The notes below the pieces were generated by a model, which saw nothing but the letters and a program-made list of their open reading frames with translations, was not told the origin of the DNA and made no database searches. Positions 1 to 6,148 of a DNA stretch of 6,587 nt are shown here, piece after piece. The DNA is taken from positions 1-6,587 of the forward strand of contig CATZYB010000141.1 of the NCBI GenBank assembly GCA_958426095.1, read 5' to 3'. How positions within the stretch are numbered: the first letter of the stretch is position 1; every line of letters begins with the position of its first letter. The DNA comes from an uncultured Lachnospiraceae bacterium (GTDB lineage: Bacteria > Bacillota > Clostridia > Lachnospirales > Lachnospiraceae). The position numbers were made by a program, and so were the translations under genes.

Positions 1-22
1 AAATGAGAGGAATTACTTATTG

Positions 23-30
23 AGAGGGAG
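23..30 (+). promoter_or_regulatory. Ribosome binding site of the binding-protein gene
   Basis: The purine run AGAGGGAG lies 6 nt before the ATG at 37 and fixes that start. No promoter can be judged, because only 36 bases precede the gene. The operon promoter and any regulatory site therefore lie outside the window. Confidence 0.7.
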
Positions 31-36
31 AAAATT

Positions 37-1614
37 ATGAAAAAAAGAACGAACAAGATTCTTTTAAGCGTAATGACACTTGTAGTAACTGCTGCACTCT
101 GCGCTTGCGGAGGCGGCAAGGGAGACGAGTCTTCTGCAGAGAGTAAGAACTCTTCGGAAACAACGACCACAGAAGCTGAAAGCACAGCCGAGGGTACTGC
201 CGTTAAAGGCGGCGAAGTTACCGTAGGTATTGCACAGGATCTGGATAGTCTTGACCCGCACAAAATGGTGTATGCAGGAACTAAGGAAGTTTTATTTAAT
301 GTCTTTGAAGGCCTTGTAAAGCCGGATAAGAGCGGAGACCTTGTGCCTGCAGTTGCAAGCGAGTATGAGGTTTCAGATGATGCGAAAGTTTATACTTTCA
401 CATTGAGAGATGGAATCACATTCCACGATGGCTCGGCAGTCACCGCGGAAGATGTTAAATATTCGATTGAACGTTATGCGGAGATTCAGGGTGAAGGCTC
501 CGCATTTTCCATTATGGACAGTGTGGAGATCGTTGATGAGAAGACAGTAAAGGTTAATTTAACGGAAGGCAATTCAGAATTTCTTGCAAACCTGACACTG
601 GCTATTCTTCCGCAGAGTAATGAAGCAAACTTTGAGACTCAGCCGATCGGAACCGGTCCTTTTAAATTCGTTTCTTTCACACCGGGACAGAGTTTTGTTG
701 TTGAAGCTTACGATGGTTACTGGAATCCGGAGCTGCCATATCTTGATAAAGTAACATTTAAGATCGTTACAGACACAGATACGGCAGTTACAGAGCTTCA
801 GGCCGGTACACTGGATGTATGGCAGTATCTGACCGATGACCAGGTGGCTGCTCTGACCAGCGGATTTAACATTCTTCAGGGTAATGTGAATTATGTTCAG
901 GCTTTATTCCTGAACAATGCTTATGAACCTTTCCAGGATGTTCGTGTGCGTCAGGCTATGAACTATGCCATTGATAAGGATCAGATCAATGAATTCCTGT
1001 TTGGCGGAAAGAGCCATATCATCGGAACGAATATGATTCCTGCTTTCTCCAAATATTATAACGAAGAGACAGAGAATGTCTACACAAGAGATGTTGAGAA
1101 AGCAAAAGAGCTTCTGGCTGAAGCAGGCTATCCGGATGGATTTGATTTAGTCATCCGTGTTCCGGATAACTATAAACCACACGAAAGCACTGCTGAGATC
1201 ATCGTTGAGAATCTGAAAGAGGTTGGTATCAACGCAACGATCCAGCTGGATGAATTCTCTTTGTGGGTTGAGGAAGCCTATACAGGCCGTGATTTCCAGG
1301 CAACGGTTGTCGCCGTTGACGGAACCTTATCTCCAAGCAGCTGGCTTGAAAAGAATCCAAGCGATGCGGCAAAGAACTTTACAAACTATAATAACGCTGA
1401 GTTTGATGAAACCTATGCGGCTGCATTGGCGACCGTTGATGATGACGAAAAGGTTGAACTTTATAAGAAATGCCAGATGATTCTGGCTGAGGACGCCGCA
1501 TCTGTTTATATTCAGGATGCTGCAAACCTGGTGGCAGTCAATGATAAACTGGACGGATATGTATTCTATCCGTGTGCAGCTCAGGATATGTCCGGGGTAT
1601 ATTTTGTAGAATAA
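37..1614 (+). CDS. ABC transporter substrate-binding lipoprotein, family 5 (DppA/OppA-like)
   Basis: This is the extracytoplasmic solute receptor of the importer encoded by the next three genes. It is anchored by lipid to the outer face of the membrane and delivers substrate to the permease pair. The 525 residues start with a lipoprotein signal: basic MKKRTNK, a hydrophobic stretch to about residue 21, then the lipobox LCAC with Cys24 as the predicted lipidated residue. A Ser/Thr/Glu-rich flexible linker follows to about residue 55. The SBP_bac_5 fold covers the rest, with hallmarks at about 133-146 (VTAEDVKYSIER), 204-209 (IGTGPF), 225-230 (YDGYWN) and 303-312 (RVRQAMNYAI). Length is usual for the family. 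Family 5 proteins bind di- and oligopeptides, nickel complexes, glutathione or some sugars, and the sequence alone does not say which. The family call is firm; the substrate is unknown. Confidence 0.95.
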   Translation: MKKRTNKILLSVMTLVVTAALCACGGGKGDESSAESKNSSETTTTEAESTAEGTAVKGGEVTVGIAQDLDSLDPHKMVYAGTKEVLFNVFEGLVKPDKSGDLVPAVASEYEVSDDAKVYTFTLRDGITFHDGSAVTAEDVKYSIERYAEIQGEGSAFSIMDSVEIVDEKTVKVNLTEGNSEFLANLTLAILPQSNEANFETQPIGTGPFKFVSFTPGQSFVVEAYDGYWNPELPYLDKVTFKIVTDTDTAVTELQAGTLDVWQYLTDDQVAALTSGFNILQGNVNYVQALFLNNAYEPFQDVRVRQAMNYAIDKDQINEFLFGGKSHIIGTNMIPAFSKYYNEETENVYTRDVEKAKELLAEAGYPDGFDLVIRVPDNYKPHESTAEIIVENLKEVGINATIQLDEFSLWVEEAYTGRDFQATVVAVDGTLSPSSWLEKNPSDAAKNFTNYNNAEFDETYAAALATVDDDEKVELYKKCQMILAEDAASVYIQDAANLVAVNDKLDGYVFYPCAAQDMSGVYFVE

Positions 1615-1623
1615 ATACAGAAC

Positions 1624-1646
1624 AGCGGATGCAAATTATCCGTTTT
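1624..1646 (+). other. Weak intergenic hairpin between binding-protein and permease genes
   Basis: CGGAT (1626-1630) pairs with ATCCG (1638-1642) around a 7-nt loop. The stem extends by one G-U and one A-U pair, and four T residues (1643-1646) follow. It sits in the only long gap inside the operon. Such hairpins often stabilise the upstream mRNA or stop some transcripts, so that more binding protein than permease is made. The stem is short and the T run is broken by AAA, so full termination is unlikely. The role is inferred. Confidence 0.4.
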
Positions 1647-1674
1647 AAATTGATAGAAGGGGCACGAAATAACC

Positions 1675-2619
1675 ATGAAATACATGCTTAAAAAAATAAC
1701 AACTCTCATTATAACTTTGTTACTTGTATCTGTGGTTACTTTCGTGGCCTTTTCTGTCATTCCGGGGGATCCGGTATCAGCAAAGCTCTCGATTTATGGG
1801 ACGTCAGAACGGGCCGAGGCTCTCAGAGAGGAGATGGGGCTGAACAAACCGCTTCCGGAGCGGTATGTCGACTGGCTTTCCGGGGCTGTCCGCGGTGATT
1901 TTGGAGAGTCTTATCAATATTCCGGCGTCCAGGTCAGTGATCTGGTCAACCAGCGGCTTCAGGTGACGGTTCTGCTGGCGGTGATGTCCTTTGTGATTAT
2001 TTTAGTTGTTTCTATTCCTCTGGGTATTGTATCCGCCCGGAAGGAAGGAACATGGATTGATACGTTTATTAATTTGTTTACCCAGGTGACGATGGCCATA
2101 CCGGCTTTTTTCCTGGGAATGGTTTTAACCTACTTTTTTGGATTGACTCTTAAAATTTTTCAGCCGGGGAAATTTGTGATGCCCGAAGAAAATCTGGGCG
2201 CATGTATTCAGTATTTGTTTTTTCCGGCCATTGCCATTGCGATCCCGAAGATTGCCATGGTTGTAAAATTTTTAAGAAATTCCGTACTTAGCGAAGTGAA
2301 AAAAGACTATGTTCGTACGGCCTACAGTAAGGGCAATCGTACGAAAAAAGTATTATATATACATGTTTTTCAGAATGCGTTGATTCCGGTCATTACTTTT
2401 ATTGCCATGGTAGCCGCTGAAATTCTGGCCGGCAGTATCGTGGTAGAGCAGGTATTCAGCGTGACCGGAATGGGCAGACTTCTTGTAACGGCCATCGCCA
2501 ACAGGGATTATCCGATCATTCAGGCGGTCGTGCTTTATATTACAGTGATTGTGATCGTTATTAATTTTATTGTTGATATTCTCTATCAGTTTGTAGATCC
2601 GAGGGTGCGGACAGAATAG
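1675..2619 (+). CDS. ABC transporter permease, DppB/OppB type
   Basis: This is one of two transmembrane subunits that form the substrate channel in the cytoplasmic membrane. The 314 residues match the usual DppB length. A first membrane helix lies at about residues 8-30 and ends in the family motif VIPGDP. An extracytoplasmic loop runs to about 95 and contains GLNKPLPERY and GDFGESY. Further hydrophobic segments lie at about 97-120, 135-158, 182-200, 235-260 and 285-305. The cytoplasmic EAA coupling loop, which contacts the ATPase, is at about 211-238 (DYVRTAYSKG followed by NALIP). The C-terminus carries the typical YQFVDPRVR. The start is the ATG after AGAAGGGGC (1655-1663), a slightly long spacing of 11 nt; an in-frame ATG at 1684 is the alternative. 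It works with the DppC-type permease immediately downstream. Confidence 0.95.
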   Translation: MKYMLKKITTLIITLLLVSVVTFVAFSVIPGDPVSAKLSIYGTSERAEALREEMGLNKPLPERYVDWLSGAVRGDFGESYQYSGVQVSDLVNQRLQVTVLLAVMSFVIILVVSIPLGIVSARKEGTWIDTFINLFTQVTMAIPAFFLGMVLTYFFGLTLKIFQPGKFVMPEENLGACIQYLFFPAIAIAIPKIAMVVKFLRNSVLSEVKKDYVRTAYSKGNRTKKVLYIHVFQNALIPVITFIAMVAAEILAGSIVVEQVFSVTGMGRLLVTAIANRDYPIIQAVVLYITVIVIVINFIVDILYQFVDPRVRTE

Positions 2620-2622
2620 GAG
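2618..2622 (+). promoter_or_regulatory. Ribosome binding site overlapping a stop codon
   Basis: AGGAG begins within the TAG stop of the upstream permease gene and lies 6 nt before the ATG at 2629. The same layout recurs at the next junction, which suggests coupled translation of the two permeases and the ATPase in near-equal amounts. Confidence 0.75.
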
Positions 2623-2628
2623 CATAAG

Positions 2629-3435
2629 ATGAAGCGAAGGAAATGGAACTACAATTTAACCATTGGATTGATTTTGACAGCCCTTGTTGTTTTGATGGCA
2701 GTGGTTGGCGCTTTCTGGACACCCTATGGGCCGACGGATATGAACGGGGCGTTAAAAAATGCCGGGCCGTCGCTGGCCCATCCCTTTGGCAATGATAATT
2801 TCGGACGGGATATTTTGAGCCGTATTATGAACGGTATGGGAACGACCTGCTTTGTCGCTGTCTGTACGGTAGGCATCGGCGTGGTTTTCGGGACGCTGAT
2901 CGGAGCCGTTACCGGATTTTTCGGAGGCTGGCTGGATGAGATTATTATGCGTTTAAACGATGCATTAAGCGCTTTCCCGAGTATTTTACTGGCATTGATT
3001 TTTATCAGTCTTCTCGGACCGGGACGGAATAATATTATTCTGGCTCTCGGCATTTTGTTTATTCCGAGTTTTGCCCGTATCGTCCGAAGTGAGATCATTC
3101 GATATAAAGAGCTGGAATTTGTAAAGAGCGCCCAGGTGATGGGGGCGGGGAAATTCCGGATCATTTTTGTGCATATACTGCCAAATGCCCTGGTCAGTAT
3201 GCTGACCTCGGCGACGGTTGGATTTAATAATGCGGTGCTGGCTGAGGCCAGTATGAGCTATCTCGGTCTGGGGGTACAGCCGCCGGAGCCGAGTCTTGGC
3301 CTGATGCTTTCCGAAGCCCAGTCCTATTTGCAGATTGCGCCATGGTACGCCATCTTTCCGGGACTGACGATCATCCTTATGATTTTAGGGTTCAGTATGA
3401 TCAGCGAGGGTCTGCGTGTATATCAGGCAAGATAG
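2629..3435 (+). CDS. ABC transporter permease, DppC/OppC type
   Basis: This is the second transmembrane subunit of the importer and pairs with the DppB-type subunit. The 268 residues fit the shorter end of the DppC family. A first membrane helix (about 10-30) is followed by the conserved family segment at about 51-68 (HPFGNDNFGRD then ILSRIMNG). Membrane segments lie at about 72-100, 118-132, 134-150, 190-208 and 242-258. The EAA coupling loop is at about 163-186 (EFVKSAQVMGAG, ending LPN). The strongly conserved motif YLGLGVQPPEPSLG is at about 211-224. The protein ends at the last helix plus a short tail, as usual. The gene starts 9 nt after the upstream stop, and its own stop lies 9 nt before the ATPase start, so the three form one tight block. 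Confidence 0.95.
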   Translation: MKRRKWNYNLTIGLILTALVVLMAVVGAFWTPYGPTDMNGALKNAGPSLAHPFGNDNFGRDILSRIMNGMGTTCFVAVCTVGIGVVFGTLIGAVTGFFGGWLDEIIMRLNDALSAFPSILLALIFISLLGPGRNNIILALGILFIPSFARIVRSEIIRYKELEFVKSAQVMGAGKFRIIFVHILPNALVSMLTSATVGFNNAVLAEASMSYLGLGVQPPEPSLGLMLSEAQSYLQIAPWYAIFPGLTIILMILGFSMISEGLRVYQAR

Positions 3436-3438
3436 GAG
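3434..3438 (+). promoter_or_regulatory. Ribosome binding site of the ATPase gene, overlapping a stop codon
   Basis: AGGAG begins inside the TAG stop of the DppC-type gene, 6 nt before the ATG at 3445. It repeats the design of the preceding junction and supports this start. Confidence 0.75.
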
Positions 3439-3444
3439 AAAACG

Positions 3445-5175
3445 ATGGGTGAAAAACTTTTAGAAGTAAAAAATTTAACCATTGGGTTTCCTGACGAAAC
3501 GGGAATGCGTACGGTGGTTGACGACGTGAGCTTTGATATTGGTTACGGGGAGATTGTCGGCATTGTCGGCGAATCCGGCTCAGGAAAGAGTATGACGGTC
3601 CAGACCATTATGGGACTGAAAAACCGGGACGCTCATATTTCCTCCGGTGAGATTCTTTTCAACGGAAAAGATTTATTAAAGATCTCTGATGAAGAGCTGT
3701 CAAAGATTCAGGGAAACGACATGTCCATGGTATTCCAGGAGCCGATGACATCCTTAAATCCGGTGAAAAAAATCGGCTGGCAGGTGGCGGAAAGCCTGAA
3801 GATCCACACGTCGATGCCGGATGAAGAAATTCATAACCGGGTGGTGGAAATTCTGGCAAATGTGGGACTGCCAAAGCCGGAGGAATTATGCGGCAAATAT
3901 CCGCACCAGCTTTCCGGAGGAATGCGTCAGAGGGTTATGATCGCCATGGCTATGATCTGCTGGCCGAAGCTTTTGATCGCCGACGAGCCGACGACGGCGC
4001 TGGATGTGACCGTTCAGGCCCAGATTCTCCAGCTGCTCCGAAAGATCCATATGGAAGCCAACACATCGATTTTGTTTATTTCCCATGATCTGAACGTGGT
4101 CAAAGAAATCTGTCAGAAGGTCATTGTCATGTATCAGGGAAAGATTGTGGAGAGAGGTTATACGGAGGATGTTTTATATCATCCGAAGCATGATTATACA
4201 AAGCATCTGATCGCGGCCATTCCGAGAAATATGGAGGATATCCGAAAAGACGACCTGGTTGTTCAGGCAAAGAATTTGAACGTTTATTACGCCGTAAAGG
4301 AACGGGGCATGTTTGGCAAAAAAGAAAATAAGCATGTCCTTCAAAATGTGGATTTTCATATCCGCCGGGGAGAAATTCTCGGGCTGGTCGGAGAGAGCGG
4401 CTGCGGAAAATCCACCCTGGCCAAGTGTATTGTCGGTTTAAATAAAAATTATACGGGAACGCTGGATATCCGGGAAGATCATCCTCAGCTCGTATTTCAG
4501 GATCCTTATAGTTCCTTAAATCCAATGAAAAAAATCGGTTGGATTCTGGAAGAGCCCTTAAAGGTCCACGGTATGAAGGATAAGGCAAAACGGAAGGAAC
4601 TGGTGGACCAGATGCTGACCCAGGTCGGTCTGGATCCGTCCTATGCGGATCGTTATCCGAATGAATTGTCCGGCGGACAGCGGCAGAGGATCAGTATCGG
4701 CGGCACCCTCATTTTAAATTCGAAATTTATTGTGGCGGACGAACCCGTATCGGCGCTGGATGTGACCGTCCAATCCCAGGTTTTAAACCTCCTTCTGGAT
4801 TTACACCGGACCCACCAGCTGACCTACTTATTCATTTCCCATGATTTGAATATTGTCCGTCACTTCTGCAACCGGGTAATCGTCATGTATCTCGGAGAGA
4901 TCGTGGAGGAAGCGGAGGTCGAGGAGATTTATGAAGATCCAAAGCACCCTTATACACAGCTTTTATTCCACTCCATTCTGACGGATGAACGAAAGCTGCA
5001 GAAAATTACTGATGTGGAGCAGAACCGCCAGGATGCGACAGCCGAGGGGTGCCCGTTTTATCATCGGTGTATGAGCCGCAGCGACGGCTGCCGGGAAAAA
5101 CGGCCGGAGCGGATCAACCTCAATCCGGAGGGCAGTGCGCCTCATTGGGTCAAATGTTTTAAATATCAATCCTAG
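3445..5175 (+). CDS. Fused dipeptide/oligopeptide ABC transporter ATPase (DppD-DppF-like)
   Basis: This cytoplasmic ATPase powers the importer. It carries both nucleotide-binding domains in one 576-residue chain, where Dpp and Opp systems usually have two proteins. Domain 1 (about 1-258) has Walker A GESGSGKS (42-49), Q-loop Gln98, signature LSGGM (156-160), Walker B LLIADE (176-181) and switch His214. Domain 2 (about 271-510) has Walker A GESGCGKS (316-323), Gln352, LSGGQ (408-412), Walker B IVADE (429-433) and His466. All catalytic residues are present, so both sites should be active. The C-terminal tail has the oligopeptide-transporter cysteine motif (Cys536, 542, 549 and 571), which in some relatives binds a 4Fe-4S cluster; domain 1 has no such tail. 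The Walker A to Q-loop distance is 30 residues in domain 2 against 50 in domain 1. Tandem fusions such as GsiA and YejF are known parallels. Confidence 0.95.
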   Translation: MGEKLLEVKNLTIGFPDETGMRTVVDDVSFDIGYGEIVGIVGESGSGKSMTVQTIMGLKNRDAHISSGEILFNGKDLLKISDEELSKIQGNDMSMVFQEPMTSLNPVKKIGWQVAESLKIHTSMPDEEIHNRVVEILANVGLPKPEELCGKYPHQLSGGMRQRVMIAMAMICWPKLLIADEPTTALDVTVQAQILQLLRKIHMEANTSILFISHDLNVVKEICQKVIVMYQGKIVERGYTEDVLYHPKHDYTKHLIAAIPRNMEDIRKDDLVVQAKNLNVYYAVKERGMFGKKENKHVLQNVDFHIRRGEILGLVGESGCGKSTLAKCIVGLNKNYTGTLDIREDHPQLVFQDPYSSLNPMKKIGWILEEPLKVHGMKDKAKRKELVDQMLTQVGLDPSYADRYPNELSGGQRQRISIGGTLILNSKFIVADEPVSALDVTVQSQVLNLLLDLHRTHQLTYLFISHDLNIVRHFCNRVIVMYLGEIVEEAEVEEIYEDPKHPYTQLLFHSILTDERKLQKITDVEQNRQDATAEGCPFYHRCMSRSDGCREKRPERINLNPEGSAPHWVKCFKYQS

Positions 5176-5179
5176 CTTC

Positions 5180-5230
5180 AAATAACCGCTGTAGAGTGAA
5201 AATACTTTCATTACACAGCGGTTATTTTAT
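5180..5230 (+). terminator. Rho-independent terminator of the importer operon
   Basis: AATAACCGCTGT (5181-5192) pairs perfectly with ACAGCGGTTATT (5215-5226), and one more A-T pair forms at 5180/5227. Inside, after a 2x2 internal loop, a second short stem forms from TGAAA (5197-5201) and TTTCA (5206-5210) around the tetraloop ATAC. The T-rich end TTTTAT follows. It begins 4 nt after the ATPase stop codon. The stem itself is nearly symmetrical, so it may also work on the other strand, but no gene on that strand is seen here. Confidence 0.9.
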
Positions 5231-5254
5231 CATTCAGATAACCATACCCATGAA

Positions 5255-5283
5255 TTGAAAAAAACATGTTTTCATGATATGCT
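5255..5283 (+). promoter_or_regulatory. Predicted promoter of the three-gene cassette
   Basis: A -35 box TTGAAA (5255-5260) lies 17 nt from a -10 box TATGCT (5278-5283). The -10 is preceded by TG with one base between, forming an extended -10. Transcription would start near 5290 and give a leader of about 70 nt carrying the GGAG ribosome binding site. This suits the location just after the operon terminator. A second candidate, TTTATA (5314-5319) with TATAAT (5337-5342) at 17 nt, would start transcription near 5349, inside the ribosome binding site, so it is less likely to serve this gene as a normal leadered message. Confidence 0.55.
5261..5272. promoter_or_regulatory. Palindrome in the promoter spacer, operator candidate
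   Basis: AAAACATGTTTT is a perfect 12-nt palindrome placed wholly between the -35 and -10 boxes. The wider context also gives TGAAAA and TTTTCA as inverted arms (5256-5261 and 5269-5274). A dimeric regulator bound here would block RNA polymerase. No regulator gene is present in the window, and AT-rich palindromes can arise by chance, so the operator role is an inference. Confidence 0.35.
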
Positions 5284-5357
5284 GTTAAAAAGGAAGATTT
5301 CAGACATTGTCGATTTATAGATTCCTGTAAATATCCTATAATGAATGGAGTGATTAA

Positions 5358-5630
5358 ATGAAAGATTATGCAATTCTTACAAATGATGGAAAATACACGA
5401 TATTCGAGTTTAATGGTGAAAGAATCCGTTTTGTCACATCCGATAAACTCGAAAAGTATACTAAAATTATTGAGTGGGATAAAGGGTATCTTGTTGTTAT
5501 GGCAAAATATAAGGAACTTCCAGAGGTAGAAGAATATATAGATTTAATTCCAATATTGGAAATGCTTTATTATGATGTAGATGATTTCCTGCAACCAATC
5601 AAGGAGGTTAAAATAGATGATGCAGCTTAA
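5358..5630 (+). CDS. Small uncharacterised protein, first gene of AT-rich cassette
   Basis: This encodes an acidic, soluble 90-residue protein with no signal peptide or membrane segment. The first half alternates like beta strands (YAILTNDGKYTIFEFNGERI, about 4-23), followed by WDKGYLVVMAKY (about 40-51), then a helical region around IDLIPILEMLYYDVDDFL. I do not recognise a catalytic motif or a firm family. A faint memory links it to a recently numbered DUF family of Clostridia (possibly DUF7724), which I cannot verify. The start is the ATG 7 nt after GGAG (5347-5350). Its last 14 nt overlap the next gene, which indicates co-translation. GC content is much lower than in the importer or truA genes, suggesting later acquisition. 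A true coding region is likely from the good start signals and the packed overlap with its neighbour; the function is unknown. Confidence 0.75.
   Translation: MKDYAILTNDGKYTIFEFNGERIRFVTSDKLEKYTKIIEWDKGYLVVMAKYKELPEVEEYIDLIPILEMLYYDVDDFLQPIKEVKIDDAA
5601..5608 (+). promoter_or_regulatory. Near-consensus ribosome binding site inside the first cassette gene
   Basis: AAGGAGGT is close to a perfect match to the 16S rRNA 3' end and lies 8 nt before ATG 5617. It sits within the coding end of the upstream gene, so translation of the two genes overlaps. It decides the start of the second gene over the adjacent ATG at 5620. Confidence 0.8.
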
Positions 5631-5850
5631 TGTAAAGGATATTGCAGACAAGGCAGATATGATTATAAATGGATATGCTTTCACAAAGGAAGGGGAGTAT
5701 GTACGGATTCTTAATCTCAATTGTTTGAATCATGCAGCAGTTATTTATAAAGATAGAGTAGTGGAGACGAATATGGACGATATTGAAACTCAGATAGTTT
5801 TGGATTATTATCATGAAAATAAAGAATTTATGGAGGATGTAGATGCCTAA
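5617..5850 (+). CDS. Small uncharacterised protein, second gene of AT-rich cassette
   Basis: This encodes a 77-residue soluble protein without signal or membrane segment. Visible features are INGYAFTKEGEYVRILNLN (about 17-35), then AAVIYKDRVVETNMDDIE (about 40-57), then a helical, acidic tail (IVLDYYHENKEFMEDVDA). The hairpin-rich first part and helical end suggest a small alpha/beta fold, but no catalytic motif is seen. I have only an unverified memory of a matching numbered DUF (possibly DUF7723). Its start overlaps the upstream gene by 14 nt and its end overlaps the downstream gene by 8 nt, so the three are a translationally coupled set. Low GC content matches its partners. It may be part of a small protein complex or toxin-antitoxin-like module, but that is a guess from size and packing only. 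Confidence 0.75.
   Translation: MMQLNVKDIADKADMIINGYAFTKEGEYVRILNLNCLNHAAVIYKDRVVETNMDDIETQIVLDYYHENKEFMEDVDA
5832..5836 (+). promoter_or_regulatory. Ribosome binding site of the third cassette gene
   Basis: GGAGG lies 6 nt before the ATG at 5843 and inside the end of the second cassette gene. It supports ATG 5843 as the original start of the DUF4160-like gene. Confidence 0.75.
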
Positions 5851-6032
5851 ATATTATGAATTCAAGGTTTGTGGATACTATTTATATTACACAGCAAGTT
5901 GTGTAATAGAGGCAATGCATGTTCATGCTAGTGATAGAAAGCTGACAGAAGCAGGTTCGGCAAAGTTTTTTGTGATGGGCAATGGTGATACAACGGTAGA
6001 AAAACAGGGACAATGGTTTCTATGGTGAGTGA
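5843..6032 (+). pseudogene. DUF4160-like protein gene, apparently broken by internal deletion
   Basis: The intact frame runs to a TGA at 6026-6028 and gives 61 residues. It opens MPKYYEFKVCGYYLYYT and holds the DUF4160-like core EAMHVHASD (about 23-31) and GSAKFFV (about 38-44). Family members are usually about 80-95 residues and continue into a helical part with a conserved Trp, which is missing here. In the +1 frame the bases 6003-6029 encode NRDNGFYGE followed by TGA. As I remember clostridial relatives, that resembles their C-terminal end. The simplest reading is loss of roughly 30-35 codons near 6005-6015 with a frame change, fusing the first half to out-of-frame end sequence. A short expressed product of 61 residues remains possible. 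DUF4160 function is not established; it often neighbours DUF2442 genes, but no clear DUF2442 gene is seen here. Confidence 0.6.
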
Positions 6033-6080
6033 TTGCAAAGAAAACTGGATTTTGTCTGATAAGTAATCCGAAGGAATAAT

Positions 6081-6123
6081 TTTAAGCAGGTATGCACATA
6101 ATCATGGACATACCCTGCTTTTT
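6081..6123 (+). terminator. Rho-independent terminator after the small-gene cassette
   Basis: AAGCAGG-TATG (6084-6094) pairs with CATA-CCCTGCTT (6109-6120) with one bulged C, around a loop of about 14 nt, and the stem runs into TTTTT (6119-6123). Flanking TTT/AAA allows a longer AT stem. It ends the cassette transcript and lies only 25 nt before the truA start, so it could equally act as an attenuator of truA if transcription enters from upstream. Confidence 0.75.
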
Positions 6124-6148
6124 AAAAATACAGGGAAATGGAAATACT

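Noticed and set aside
1223..1480. 85-codon frame on the plus strand inside the binding-protein gene
   Set aside because: Out of frame within a well-conserved gene, with no ribosome binding site or recognisable motif.
2724..3164. 146-codon open frame on the minus strand
   Set aside because: Antisense to the DppC-type permease, with no recognisable protein family; a shadow of the real gene.
4127..4588. 153-codon open frame on the minus strand
   Set aside because: Lies antisense to the conserved ATPase domains, and its translation shows no recognisable family. It is explained by the codon pattern of the real gene.
5314..5342. TTTATA and TATAAT boxes 17 nt apart, just before the first cassette gene
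   Set aside because: The -10 is a perfect match, but transcription would start near 5349, within the ribosome binding site GGAG at 5347-5350. The upstream extended -10 promoter gives a sensible leader. Kept only as an alternative.
5341..5361. Six-codon reading frame (MNGVIK) overlapping the start of the first cassette gene by ATGA
   Set aside because: No ribosome binding site of its own, and it overlaps the -10 of the alternative promoter; a chance frame.
5231..6123. Possible insertion sequence or integron cassette boundaries
   Set aside because: I found no transposase, no terminal inverted repeats and no clear direct repeats at the cassette edges; acquisition rests on composition and layout only.
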